Source: Tetrapyrgos nigripes (taxonomy: Eukaryota > Basidiomycota > Agaricomycetes > Agaricales > Campanellaceae). From it: a stretch of DNA of 64,000 nucleotides. The stretch lies in assembly GCA_013368315.1 (NCBI GenBank), contig JAACJM010000188.1, positions 103,348 through 167,347 on the forward strand, written 5' to 3'. The translations under genes and the position numbers were made by a program. Below, in pieces: positions 10,386-22,337 of the stretch. The notes beneath the pieces were generated by a model, which was not told the DNA's origin, searched no databases, and saw only the letters and a list, made by a program, of their open reading frames with translations. How positions within the stretch are numbered: position 1 is the first letter of the stretch; every line of letters begins with the position of its first letter.

Positions 10386-12280
10386 TGCCAAAATGTCCAC
10401 TATGACCCCCCCTAACATATAAGCCAGCCCACAGGTCCATACAATCTGGAATTCTCAAACAACGTCTGTGCCTTCAAGTTGTTGCTGATTTTGCCCCCCC
10501 AACCGTCAACCTGGTTTTGTGTCCCATTCCCAGTGGTGCCCACTCCTGGCAGGGTGTCAGTACATTCCATTTGACAGCAGAAACTTGATTCTGCACCCCA
10601 TTACAGCACAGACCCTTCCTTTCACCCATACTGGACCAGTTCGCTCTTTTCTGTGTCAAAAATGTATCCCTCACGGACTATACCTAGACGACTTACGCGC
10701 AGTCTGCATGGGGTGCCAGTATCTTCCATTTCATCTACAGAAACAGGAAAACCATCCTGTAGGGCCATGCCTACAAGCCACTTTGACTTGGGCCTTAAAA
10801 CTCCTCCCAACACGTATTTTCCCACATGCAGTGAAAGTGGACTTAGGGTTATTTCTGCTACAGCCACTCAACCACCCAATAAACATCCTGAATTGACCAC
10901 CATCTATCCCCCTGCAAAGAGTGGAACAACACAAACTAGAGTTTAGTCATCGGTGGAGTAGGGTTTTGGAGGGGAGGCAGCAGGGGCGCAGTCACGTGAC
11001 CACGCACCCCGATAAAGAGCTACAAGTACACGTATTTGTGATCAGAGAATTGATAAGGGTTTTCATATGTTGAAAGGATGAATCAGAGAAGGAATCTTGA
11101 AATTGTGAGTAAGATAAATGACGAGAAAGAATTGAAGGAACGCGTAAGTGGGAAGGGAAAACGGGGGCAAGTGCGCACGGACCAAGTGGCACTGCCGCCA
11201 CGCTACAATATCTCCAACCAACCAATTATACTAGTGCTTCGCACGGTGCGCTTGCCCTCCCTGACTCCCAGAGTTTGTGGGAGCTGACTAGTAAATAGTA
11301 CTTAGAACCTGTAGCCCAACAATAAAAATTTGTAAGAAGTTAAACACTTAAAGACAAGCATTCTATCGTGGCACTCATTGTAACCACTCATGGTCCAGGC
11401 CATAACACACATTTTTTACAAAATTTTATAAAATCTGAAAGGTTGAACCGTAAAGATGATTTTGTAAAAAGGTCAGATGAACCTAGACGGCTTTATAAAA
11501 AGTAGGGCCCTCCACAAAACCAGCAGGTAGCTCCCACGCCCTCTTAACCCGCCAGCATGCCTTTGGTCCATGCTAGTGGACCTGTTCCATGAGCTCCACA
11601 CTTCCATCGGAATCTATCCCTTCCGTGGCCCATTTGTTTTAGATTAACACCTAAGTATATCGTCTATCATTCAAATAATAGCAGCAAAAAATATTCGGTG
11701 ACTGTTAGTACATATAATAAGCCTATCCCGAGTCTTTCCGAGGCCTAGAAATACCTGTGGACTCAACGCAAGTCGACACAGAGCCCGAGATGACACGTTA
11801 AGCGCTGAGGAAACGCGCGGGAAATCTATTGTGAAAGTTTCAGACATTTACTCTCTGTGGACATTTCAACTGTCTGAGTTGCTTCTGGGAGTAAATACTA
11901 TCCCTCAATGGTGTAATATATCCAGTAAGGAATGAGCAATGAGTAAAGGTGTAGTAGATGGAAATATATTCAAAAACTATCTACTACAAATCAATCACAC
12001 AGTACACTGCAGTTCTCTGATCATACACCTAATCAGAATGCTGGTGGCTATCTATTGGGATGAAGAAGCTCTAGATACAAATACTCATCTCTTTCTAATC
12101 CATGGACCCTATGGCTCAAACGTGCACACTGCAGCCAAATTTTTCAATCTACCAAAAAATTCCTAGTTGTAGTGAATGTGGGGCTGTTTTTTATCTTTTA
12201 GTCTCACAAGATATATAGCTGGTCTATGGAATTGAACACGTTGAAGTTGCGTGTTTGCAGTATGACATATTCCGCGTCAA
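10386..12280. other. No gene identified
   Basis: About 1.9 kb without a supported gene. Partly repeated text occurs at 10550-10600 and 10710-10760 (gtgtcagtacattccattt against gtgccagtatcttccattt). Short open frames here lack coding character. Confidence 0.45.
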
Positions 12281-12579
12281 TGTAGCGCAAACGCGTCTCG
12301 ATGTCTCGACGCGTCAATGCACACGTGAATGCACACGTGATGCAGCAGCTTGACACGTCAGTTCCTGTAAGGTGTGTGATCAAGTATTCTCACCGAGCCC
12401 AATGCTCAAGACCTAAGCCAGAACAGGTTTTATAAATGTTCCTAGGTACAAGCACGACAGGCGGTGGTAAGAAATATAGATGATAATTCTAAGTACTACG
12501 AGTGTGGCTTATATACTAGAAGGCGTGTGAATAGATATGTAAACTATATAGTCGTCCGTATTAGGAAGTACGCGTTACA
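12281..12579 (-). repeat. LTR of a minus-strand retroelement
   Basis: Read on the minus strand it begins TGTAACGCG at 12579 and ends with the complementary GCGCTACA at 12281, a TG...CA structure with matching inverted ends. Immediately 5' on the minus strand is a purine tract (cttgtgggggaggg, 12580-12593), as expected of a polypurine tract before a 3' LTR. The paired 5' LTR is not in this interval. Confidence 0.55.
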
Positions 12580-12676
12580 CCCTCCCCCACAAGATTCCGT
12601 CAAGGAATATACGGAAACATGAACTATAAGTATAGATAAGTAGATAATAGTAAGAAAAGGATAACTGATAATTTTA

Positions 12677-13808
12677 TCAGAGTACAATACAATTGCCATT
12701 AAGCCTCTGGACTACGAGTAATAGAAGACGTAGTTGAAATCGAGGAGTGAGTTGTGGCAACGTGTAGTGCGTTGGTAGTGCGCTAAGATCAACGCCAGCA
12801 TTGTCATTGGAAGCAACAACTGGGATGATGATAAGGGGCATTTTGTAGTCTCGAGGAATGGAGCATTGTGCCTTGTGAGCACGGACGATCAGAAGTCGAC
12901 GGCAAAATTCTAATAGATCGTCCTGGTTCCAGTGCTCAGGTAGGTCATAAGCACAGCTCGTTGTAGGAACGCAATCGACCAGTAGCATGCGGAGATTGGA
13001 TTTACATAGTATCTCCAACCAATATGTATCCGCTGGTTTAGCACAGTATCGATCATGGCAATAATGGCGTCCGAATTGTAACAGGTCATTGACCGTATCC
13101 TCGGTGATGCCGCATGAGGCCAAGTAGCGAGCCACATCGACAACAGTCCAGCGGTTAGAATCACGAGGGCTGATAGGACGGAGAAGGAATGTGGGGTTGA
13201 CCTCTAATGAATGTTGGACTAGCAATTGTCCTTACATGAGAGGCATAACGCAAATTAACACGAACAATCGAGTAAACTTGCTTGCATGTTTCAACGCGGT
13301 AGAAGTATCAGGGGCAAGTCCAAGGATCAGTCGGATACCTTCTACGGACTTGATATCTACCGTGCCGCTGTTGGTTACGAAGAAACCAGGGTGTTCCACG
13401 AAATTTCCGTAGATCGACAACCAATGAATACAGTCATTGATTGGAGCATTGATCAACAAAACAGGATCCATCTGAGGAACCTTGATGGGAGTCCACGCCT
13501 CGACGGACTCCTCAGAGTCATCCAAAATAGGAAAACGAGTCCGCTGAAGCCCATTACCAACTTGGTATGTATCAGCAATATAGGCTTCAACGGCGTTGAT
13601 TGTCTTTGTGCCCAGTAATATCCTCCAATACACGACGAATGCGTGCAGACTGGGCAAAATTGGCAACATGATAGTTCTCAACGATGTAACCAGGATGACT
13701 GGCACGACGTATAAGAGCTTCGGCTTTGCCTATGGTGGTGGGAATAGAGCGCGTCCGGAAACGGCCATGACAAAATGAAGAAACTTCGATGGGAATCAAA
13801 GCTTCCAT
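12677..13808 (-). pseudogene. Unrecognised ORF in the retroelement 3' region, frameshifted
   Basis: Minus-strand coding-like sequence starts at ATG 13808 (MEALIPIEVSSFCHGRF). It needs a frame change near 13620 to continue as TINAVEAYIADTYQ, stops near 13232, and resumes in another frame to 12677 (SNRWTVVDVARYLASCG). It lies just upstream of the purine tract and LTR, so it is probably the last ORF of an LTR element. I do not see integrase, RNase H or protease motifs. The breaks indicate a dead copy; a programmed frameshift at the first junction is possible but unsupported. Confidence 0.4.
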
Positions 13809-13833
13809 GTATTTGAATTTTTAGTCGCATTAC

Positions 13834-13890
13834 TCTATAGTTATGCTAGCCGTCACAATGGCCATTGTGCGGGCGGTCATATTCCATAGA
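13834..13890 (+). repeat. Palindromic repeat element, copy A (CACAATGGCCATTGTG)
   Basis: Contains the perfect 16-bp palindrome at 13854-13869. The flanks (ctatagttatgctagccgt on the left, cgggcggtcatattccatag on the right) recur in inverted orientation at 54433-54486. It sits at the 5' break of the retroelement remnant. Confidence 0.7.
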
Positions 13891-13894
13891 TTTT

Positions 13895-14010
13895 CTTTTG
13901 GTCGACCAAACCACGTGACTTGGTCGACCAAGTCACGTGTTTGGTCGACCAAATGTCGTACAACTTTATCCGACTAAGATTTTCTTTTGGTCGACCAAGT
14001 CGGAATCTTG
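13895..14010. repeat. TTGGTCGACCAA palindrome cluster, left
   Basis: Four copies of the 12-bp palindrome TTGGTCGACCAA or a close variant within 110 bp, mixed with CACGTG. The same palindrome recurs at 17025-17042 and throughout 20340-22140, on either side of two genes. Confidence 0.8.
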
Positions 14011-14116
14011 GCGTTGGGGTTGGGTTTACAGATATTGTACTTATATCTAATATGTTCAAATATATCTATATTGTCCTTGTACACATACATCCGGTCATGT
14101 TTCCGTCCAGCGGAAA

Positions 14117-16879
14117 TCAACAATCCAAGGCGCCCCTCTGAAGGGCGCGAATTACAGCTTTGATAACCGTCATCCGTCCGCTTTCGTTCATCATCATCAG
14201 CCCACACATGCCCTCTTGGATCTCATTCACCGTATACTGGTACTGGCTATCCTTTACACTCCATACTAATCCAATATCCATACGACAAAGCAGCCTGAGG
14301 CTGGCGGGAGACAGACGGGAGGATTCGTCGTGTGAGATCATTGCTCTCAAGGCAGTTTCTTCCTGGAGCATAAACTCTTTATAGACGTGATTGGCAAATT
14401 TAAGGAGTTCCTCTGTGCCTCGCATGTCAGTGGTACTGGCTTCTCTGTCATACCAGAGTCGGTCCCTGTGCCCTTGTTCATACCAGTTGACAAAGCCAGG
14501 CCTTTACATGTGTGGGATGAGCAGAAAACAGATAAATGTGATTGGAAGTCAACTCACTTGATGTCGACTAACCGTTTAAGCCTTCCCAAAGGCTCCTCAA
14601 CAACAAGACCAGTCCAATCTTGGGATTTCCAGTTCTTTTCACCATCGCGGGCACAAGGTATGGTGTGGCACATGAAGGCGAATTCACCGAAGGTGACATA
14701 TATGCGGACTTCACCACGGTCAATGAGAGCTTGGTTGAACGTCATGGAAAAGAAGTGGCAATACGGACTGTGCAGTGCAAAGTCTCTCCTGAAGTCGCCT
14801 TCTTCCCTGTCGCTCTTGTACACAAACTTACCTTCGTCTCCATAGTCAGTTTTTATGACCTTACCCTGCCTGAGAAAGCCAACTCCTTGTTCAACAGATG
14901 TGATCAAGATGGGGGATTCACAATAGCCACCAGCTTCCCGGATCACTGAGCCAAGAAGGTGAAGGGCGGTGAACTTCCGTTGAGTGAGGTGCTGAGACTG
15001 TGGGGAAGGCCAGATCTTCACCCCACTTGATGCAAGTTTGCCAAGAGCTGGCATGACATCATGGGGAAACCCATGCAGGGGAAGACGGTCCTTACCGTTC
15101 CTACAAGCAACCGTTCACCATAAAACTGAGTGAACAAACGAATGTCAACTTACGCCTCCCAAACGTAGCCCACAATCAGGCTGGTGGATTGCAACATTTG
15201 GTATTCGGAATCAGTAGGCCCATTCCTGAGGGTGCGGAGGAAGTCCTCTTGGGACATGAATTCTACACTGCAGCTTGTTTGCATAAGCAGCAGTGGGAGA
15301 AGACCCTGTTGACATTTTAGAGGGTTTGGGAGAAAGGGGCAGAGAAATGTGGACTCACCCATTCAGGCAGGTAGACATTAACTTGAGTCACACTATCATC
15401 ACCTTCAATAAACATGAACCGCCGAAGGACTGAGGTCCTAGGGCTGGATACATACTTGCGGAGGAAGTCCCTTAAATCCTCTGTCTCCGCCATGTTCAAG
15501 GTGGCCATCGTCCAATAGAACTCATCCAACATGTGGCTGTTCGCGTGGTTGACGTCCTTGAATGGGATGTCGGACATGAAATGGGAGTTGATTATGAACA
15601 CCATGTGCTGAGGAAAATGTGTCTGAGCATTAGGGTTCCAGTTTGACTGGAAAGGAGATAGGTTGTTGTCCGTGAAACTCCACATGGGGCCAGTGGGAAT
15701 AGGAAGAGACGTGGAAGTAGGAGGAGGAGGGGCACTATGTGAAGAGGAAACAGGGGCAACTTCTCTGGGAGTGACAGATAGTCTCGTCAAGTCTGGCAGA
15801 GGGAGTCTGGTAGAAACTTGTGAAGAAGGTGGCACAGGACTGGTCCCACGAGACAGGCCAGCTGAGGGGGAATGTCGAGTGCTGGATGGTCCAGCCACTG
15901 GATGGCATCGTGAGCTATAGAGCAAAAAACAAAAAGAAAAAACTTACTGTTGGAGAGAGCTACCGGTGTGGGTCCCCCAGTCAGGTGAGATTGTTGAGAT
16001 TGGGATGGTCCTGCAACTGGTTGGTGGGCAACTTGGGTTAAAAAAAGTAAAAGTAAAAGGAGAAAAGAAAGAGAAACTCACGGGTCGACGGTCCAGCCCC
16101 AGCCCCAGCTGAGGGGGAACTGTGAGATGGCAATGATCCTGTTGATGACCAGATGAGGTTAGAAATATGAAACAAAGGGGAGTGAATGACTGACCACCAG
16201 GGAACACAACAGTGGGAGAATTGGCAAGGGGTTGTCCAGCTCCAAAGGCAGGGAGTCCGTTGGAAGCAGCCTCCAGATCAAAATGTCGAACGGGGCAGCC
16301 CACAGCGACAGGGACATCCTGGTATTGTTTGGGTTGATGGTCCCATTCAGACCCGTGTGGCCCAAGCCCAAAATCAGAGAAGGGAGAGGGGAGGAACGGG
16401 GAAAGATTTCCCGCCAACAGGTAAAGTTGTCTCCACTTGCCCTTGAGAGCAGCTGAAGAAGAATCATTCAAAATGCGCTGGTGCCAGCTTTTCTGCTTTT
16501 GGTTTTTGGTCACACCCTCTCTATACTCCTGGCCATAGGAGATGACTATGTGGAGGAGCTCCGCAAAGTCGTTGGCATACCTTGTGGTATGCTCGTAGGG
16601 TGGTAGGTTGATACACTGGTCATTAATGGCATTGGCCAGGGGGCATGGGGCTCTGCAGTGAGTATGTTTGGATGTTTTGACGTGAGTGGATCTTCTGCTG
16701 CTCCCTCCAGAGTTGTAAGCAAATATGGTAGAGAGGGAGTTTTTTTGTTGATTTAGAGGTAATGGATGTGCGCAGGTGTGTCCACACACTGTAAAGTCCT
16801 TGTGTGGGTCGGGGCTCCAGTCATCAGGAGTAGTGGTTTTATCGTAGTTATCGTATTGTGGATCAAAATTTGACGCCAT
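14117..16879 (-). CDS. 813-aa protein of unknown function, possible ATP-grasp-like C-terminus
   Basis: Seven-exon model (minus): 16879-16198, 16138-16082, 16031-15948, 15897-15359, 15305-15154, 15100-14558, 14501-14117. Introns are 50-59 nt and exons total 2442 nt, an uninterrupted 813-aa frame. The N-terminus (MASNFDPQYDNYDK) is followed by a Pro/Ser-rich middle where two tiny phase-1 exons encode related Gly-Pro-Ser motifs. The C-terminal half has VIKTDYGDEGKFVYK and later CRMDIGLV...YTVNEIQEG. That order resembles the nucleotide-binding Lys/Gly loop and the metal-binding Asp...Asn-Glu of ATP-grasp folds, but this is only pattern similarity. It starts 0.36 kb downstream of the neighbouring 508-aa gene's stop, same strand. 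The acceptor at 15898 was chosen because the more upstream one breaks the frame. Confidence 0.7.
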
Positions 16880-17019
16880 GGTGGAAGTAGAGAAGAGAGT
16901 GGAAATGGGTCACATGACATTGATTGGAAGACTGATGATCGCTGGTCAATTAGGGTTAGGTGTTGATAGTTTGTCGGCGTGGTTTCAGTGAACGGTTAGG
17001 TTTGAGTTACTCGACCGAT

Positions 17020-17045
17020 CACATGATTTGGTCGACCATCGCGTC
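17020..17045. repeat. GGTCGACC palindrome between the two genes
   Basis: A single ttggtcgaccat lies in the 0.36-kb gap between the 813-aa gene's start and the 508-aa gene's stop, preceded by the related ctcgaccgatcacatgat. It could be a regulatory site for the downstream gene or a remnant of the flanking array. Confidence 0.4.
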
Positions 17046-17241
17046 AGCGGCCAGTGGTCAGATCAGTTAAAAAAAGACTCTTTACTTGTATCATGTTCCT
17101 ATCGACAGTAGACTCCTATTCGGTATACACGATTTATATACATGTTCCTATTTACACTATTTACACTAGATTAGATTAGGTACATAGATAGATTAGTTCT
17201 GGCTTGGTTCTGGCTATTTCTAAGGTATGGCTAGGTTCAGA

Positions 17242-19236
17242 TCAGTTAGTCCTCAGCTTGACTTGCAAGATCGCCTTCTTAGCCACTTCCAAGAATGGCT
17301 TGAGTTGTGACAGAAAAGCCACAGTGTGCTCTTTCAAAAAGACTGCCTCACCACTCTTCTGTCCTTGTTCCAGAATAGTGAGTAAATCCACTGCACAGAG
17401 GATACTGGAGAGAGACGATTGCTGTTGGGTCCACTTGGTGAGTATCGCCTCCCACACCGTGAGACTTATCTCTGGGACTTCGACATTCTTGTGTGCATAC
17501 TCCAGAGCATAAACTGGGAAGTTGGCCTTCATCTTTCCCTCCCGCACCGACTCCTCGACCCATTGCCGGAGACGGTTTGCGACGTGGCTGTCGGATAGAA
17601 GTTTGCTTAGACCAGGAGGGCAGGGAGGATTGAGTGTGATGATGTTTGTGAATCGCCGTTGAGAGGAGGGGGTACTTGCAAAGGAAGAGGAAGAGGAAGA
17701 CGACGGAGTTCTTGGAGCTAAGGAAGAGGAAGACGATGGAGTTCTTGGAGCTAAGGAAGAGGAAGACGACGGAGTTCTGGGAGCTCGACCATGGAGTGAG
17801 TTCTTCTTTGCTATCTGTAGCTTGTTTCGACGGGACCATTCAACAGTAAAGCCTTGCAGATCGAAACCCATGTCGTCATCCAGGACAGGGATGGCTGGAA
17901 CTGGAGGTTCCTGGTGAGCCTGGGGCTCCAGCTGTGGAGATTCCTGAATTGGGGAAAGCTGGGGAGTCTCTGGAATCACTGAGGGTGACCTCTGCCATAC
18001 CTTGGGCCTTGGCTGAGCCATCCCTGGGTCTATGGACAGGGATTTCAGATCTGGGAGAGTTTCCTGTACGCGAGTAGATGACATAGACGGGACAGGAGAC
18101 GGTGACATACTGGGGACTGGAGACGGTGACATACTGGGGACCGGAGACGTGGTTCCAGGAAGCACTGCCAAAAAAAAAAGAAGATGTCATCAACAACCAG
18201 TTGTCTTTGAAATGAGAAATGAGAAGAGAGAGAGAAAAGGATGAAATGAAATGAAAAAAAGGTTGGTTGTCGTTGAAGGAACAAAAAAGAAAGCGGTGAT
18301 TCAACAACGGAATGAAGAGGGGGAGGCAGAAAAGCAATGTTGCAAACCCAACACTGCGAAAATGAGAGCCAAAAAAAACCCAAGAAACACAGTAATATAT
18401 ATATAAGATGTAGATACTAACGATCCTTGTCCATCTCAATATCTTTGTCGACCTCGTCTTCCTGGCCCTCATCCTCATCCTCGACGTCCACTGTACAATG
18501 GGTGAACAAGGGAAAAGCCAAGTGAAAGGAAGCAAATACACTTACGACTCAGTTTGTTCAAGATACCTCGCAATTCTGCCAGCTGATGGTCGGTCCAGGT
18601 TGGGAAGGACGTGGTTGGATCAGGTGGATTTGCGGCGGCAAACCGGAGTACATGTTCTGGATTGAGAAAGGGAAATATTGGCTGGATGCCAATAGAAAAA
18701 ATGAGAGACTCACCTTGGAGGAGATTGACTCGTTTCATATGATCCTGGGAGCCAGGGGTCGGTTCCTGCCTGAGGACCTGAGCAGCGTGATCAAGGTTTC
18801 GTTGGTTTTGGGCTCTCGCCCGGTTTAACGCCTCCGCTCGCTTCCGCTCGGTCCTGGCGTCGAAGTCTTCCTGAGACTCCTTCCAGTGGATCTGAGAGGG
18901 TCTCTCCACAGCGAGGGTCTTCTGGTTGCGTGTGGCTGGTATGAACGTAAAAAACTGCCCGTAATTGGGGGGCTGTTCATCGTTGGGATCGTTGTCGTTG
19001 GTGTCAGCGCCGGCGTGGTCATCGTCACAATCGTCGTCAGCGTCTGGGGGGTTGCGAAGCTTCCGACGTTTGGGTGAGGGTTGGGGATCGTCCTCGGATT
19101 CACTTAACACAAGGACTCAAGCGCTCCGCCGAAGGACACGGGCGCCGGATCTTTGGCTGGATTACATAATATTTTGATAGTAGGCAAGAAAACGAGCTCA
19201 CGTTGTACCATCTGACTGGTTATGTGGAGAAGGCAT
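17242..19236 (-). CDS. 508-aa protein of unknown function, nuclear-type
   Basis: Five-exon model (minus): 19236-19202 (MPSPHNQSDGTT), 19102-18714, 18656-18546, 18490-18422, 18164-17242. The exons sum to 1527 nt, 508 aa, frame intact. The N-terminus is acidic with a basic cluster SPKRRKLR typical of a nuclear signal. An Arg/Glu/Ala-rich helix (RTERKRAEALNRARAQNQ) follows, then an acidic exon of Glu/Asp repeats. A repeated SPVPSM motif and three APRTPSSSSS repeats precede a folded-looking C-terminus (about 150 aa, ANRLRQWVEESVREGKMK). The intron at 18165-18421 (257 nt) is long for this window. No enzymatic motif seen. Same strand as the 813-aa gene and enclosed by the same palindrome clusters. 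Confidence 0.7.
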
Positions 19237-19364
19237 GGCGCAGAGGCCAGAAAATACCGCAAAAGCGAAAAAAGAACGAACAAGCAAGAGATGGTGGTGG
19301 TAGAGAAGAAAGAGAGGTTGTGATTATCTAATCAAGTCGGAAGGTCAACTCCGCATATCGACTC

Positions 19365-19490
19365 CGCCTGCCGGGACCCGGCAGATACCGGCAAGACTCC
19401 GGAAGGAGACGGCAGACTCCGGAGAGATCCGGCAGACTCCGGCAGAGACTCCGGCACGATTCGGCAAGTTCCGGGTGGCTCTGACAGACT
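19365..19490. repeat. Short GACTCCGG minisatellite
   Basis: Repeated actccggcagagactccgg text, 10-20-bp period, just upstream of the 508-aa gene. No coding function seen. Confidence 0.6.
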
Positions 19491-19864
19491 CGGGAACGGT
19501 TGTTCGAGCCAATGGCGTGATATACGAGCTGGATTCAAGTCAGAGGACATCCCTTGTTGTGTGTAGCGCATTTGTTTTGGGCAGGTTTCAGCATTTACAG
19601 TCCTCGATTTGTAAAAGTGTCTATAAAAATGTATAAATACCTTTGCTGATCAAGTGATGTGCCACTCCACATATCCTTAAGAAAGTTCCAACTCAGAAAC
19701 TCAGTAACGGATAAGTGGAGTGGCACAGCACCTAATGTGCCAGAACCAAGACTTGAACCAGCGGAATCAATGAATGAATGACGGTGGACTAACTTCAGAG
19801 TTGCCGCGTAGACCATTACACTATTCTGGCACAACAACGGACGTGGACCAGATCTACATATCTT

Positions 19865-20170
19865 TGAAGTCGTGTTCGCCAAAAATAAGAATTGCCCATT
19901 CACTCTTAGGGCTCTTGCAATAATATACTCTTGATGGATTCTAGCCACGATGAGCTTGCTATGATGCTACGCCCATCATCACTAGCATTATTAGTTGGCA
20001 ATTTCCCAGTGTCTACCTCCTTGGCGTTAGAGGAAGACGTTGGGGTTATTGCCAATGAAAAATGCTAGGGATGATCAGCGTAGCATCACATCAAGCTCGT
20101 GTTGGCCAGAATCCATCCAGAGTATACAGCAAGACCCCTAAGAGTGAATGGGGATACTTATTCAGGTTAC
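19865..20170. repeat. Fold-back element (imperfect 300-bp inverted repeat)
   Basis: 19893-19969 read in reverse complement matches 20077-20151: both give gcgtagcatca, then ctagaatccatc or ccagaatccatc, then cctaagagtgaatg. The inner part (about 19977-20065) is also roughly self-complementary around 20020. It is MITE-like in form. No target duplication could be fixed by eye. Confidence 0.6.
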
Positions 20171-20329
20171 ATGATGCTTGCTTCGCTGCAAACAGTTGCG
20201 TATTTAATACCCTTCAGGTCTGACTGTGCTATGATGATATCATTAGTCTGTACCTGTCTGTGGAGCCAGTGACGACGACCCAGCAGGGGTGAGAAACAAG
20301 GACGTATTTGAATGCGTCATAGCCAGGAA

Positions 20330-22140
20330 CAACAGAACAAAGGTTGATCCGACAACATGGTCGACCAACTTTGTACCGACTGCAAACTCACATAACTTAA
20401 AGTAATCAACAGAGTACTGAGGCTAGGGAGTGGTCAGACGTCTTGGTCGACCAGTGCTGGAGTTGGTCGACCAAGTCACGACAACTTTCCACTCACTGCA
20501 AACTCAAATAAAAACATCTCTAATCATCACTTAGATAGTTTTTACAAAGTAATAAAGCCTCTACTGATGGTAGAAAGTGGTCAGATGTGCTGGTCGACCA
20601 ACTTTCTACACACTGCAGACTCAAATAAAAACTTCTCTAATATATATATATCATGACTTACATAGTTTTTATAAAGTAATAAAGCCATTACTGATGCTAG
20701 AAAGTGGTCAGATGTCGTGGTCGACCAGGACTGGAGTTGGTCGACAAGTCACGGGACTTGGTCGACTAACTTGGTCGACTAACTTGGTCGACCAACTTTC
20801 TACACACTGAAAACTCAAATAAAAACATCTCTAATCATAACTTATAGTTTTTATAAAGTAATAAAGCCATTATTACTGATGCTAGGAAGTGGTCAGACAT
20901 CTTGGTCGACCAGGACTGGAGTTGGTCGACCAAGTCACGTGACTTGGTCGACTAACTTGGTCGACCAACTTTCTACACACTGAAAACTCAAATAAAAACA
21001 TCTCTAATCATAACTTATAGTTTTTATAAAGTAATAAAGCCATTACTGATGCTAGGAAGTGGTCAGACATCTTGGTCGACCAGGACTGGAGTTGGTCGAC
21101 CAAGTCACGGGACTTGGTCGACTAACTTGGTCGACTAACTTGGTCGACCGACTTTCTACACACTGCAAACTCAAATAAAACATCTCTAATAATATCACTT
21201 AGATCGTTTTTATGAAGTAATAAAGCCATTACTGATGCTAGGAAGTGGTCAGATGTGCTGGTCACCAGCACTGGAGTTGGTCGACTAACTTGGTCGACCA
21301 ACTTTCTACACCTGCAAACAAAAACAAAAACATCTCTAATCATCACTGAGATAGTTTTTACAAAGTAATAAAGCCTCTACTGATGGTAGAAAGTGGTCAG
21401 ATGTGCTGGTCGACCAGCACTGGAGTTGGTCGACAAGTCACGGGACTTGGTCGACTAACTTGGTCGACCAACTTTCTACACACTGAAAACTCAAATAAAA
21501 ACATCTCTAATCATAACTTATAGTTTTTATAAAGTAATAAAGCCATTACTGATGCTAGGAAGTGGTCAGACATCTTGGTCGACCAGGACTGGAGTTGGTC
21601 GACCAAGTCACGGGACTTGGTCGACTAACTTGGTTGACTAACTTGGTCGACCAACTTTCTACACACTGCAAACTCAAATAAAAACATCTCTAATCATAAC
21701 TTATAGTTTTTATAAAGTAATAAAGCCATTACTGATGCTAGGAAGTGGTCAGACATCTTGGTCGACCAGGACTGGAGTTGGTCGACCAAGTCACGTGACC
21801 TGGTCGACTAACTTGGTCGACCAACTTTCTACACACTGCAAACTCAAATAAAAACATCTCTAATCATAACTTATAGTCTTTATAAAGTAATAAAGCCATA
21901 TTACTGATGCTAGGAAGTGGTCAGACATCTTGGTCGACCAGGACTGGAGTTGGTCGACCAAGTCACGGGACTTGGTCGACTAACTTGGTCGACTAACTTG
22001 GTCGACCAACTTTCTACACACTGCAAACTCACATAAAAGGTCTCTAATGAACCCTTAGATAGTTCTTATAGAGTAATTAAGATAATACTAAGGTTTTGAG
22101 CCCATGTTGGACCAACAGTTGGTCGACCAAGTCATCCGTG
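20330..22140. repeat. Tandem array with TTGGTCGACCAA palindromes, right
   Basis: About ten copies of a 150-190-bp unit. Each has an AT-rich half (ctcaaataaaaacatctcta, ttataaagtaataaagcc) and a half with one to four GGTCGACC or GGTCGACT palindromes around gaagtggtcaga and agtcacgggac. Copies differ mostly by deletion of one palindrome block. Confidence 0.85.
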
Positions 22141-22337
22141 AGAAAACTTTTGACAGGTCTCCTGGTCATACCAAATCCTGTCTACTGGCCACAAACTATA
22201 ATTATATCAAAAACTAAGTATACCTGGTTCATCCCATGGACTATAGCTACCTGCTGATATCCACAAATGTCCCAATATTTTTTGCAAAATTTGTAAAGTG
22301 ACAGCACAGAACACTAAAATTTATTCTGCCAGATAAT

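Noticed and set aside
10519..10896. 125-codon plus-strand frame with a competing minus-strand frame
   Set aside because: Internal sequence duplication, no domain, no splice context; both strands look equally plausible.
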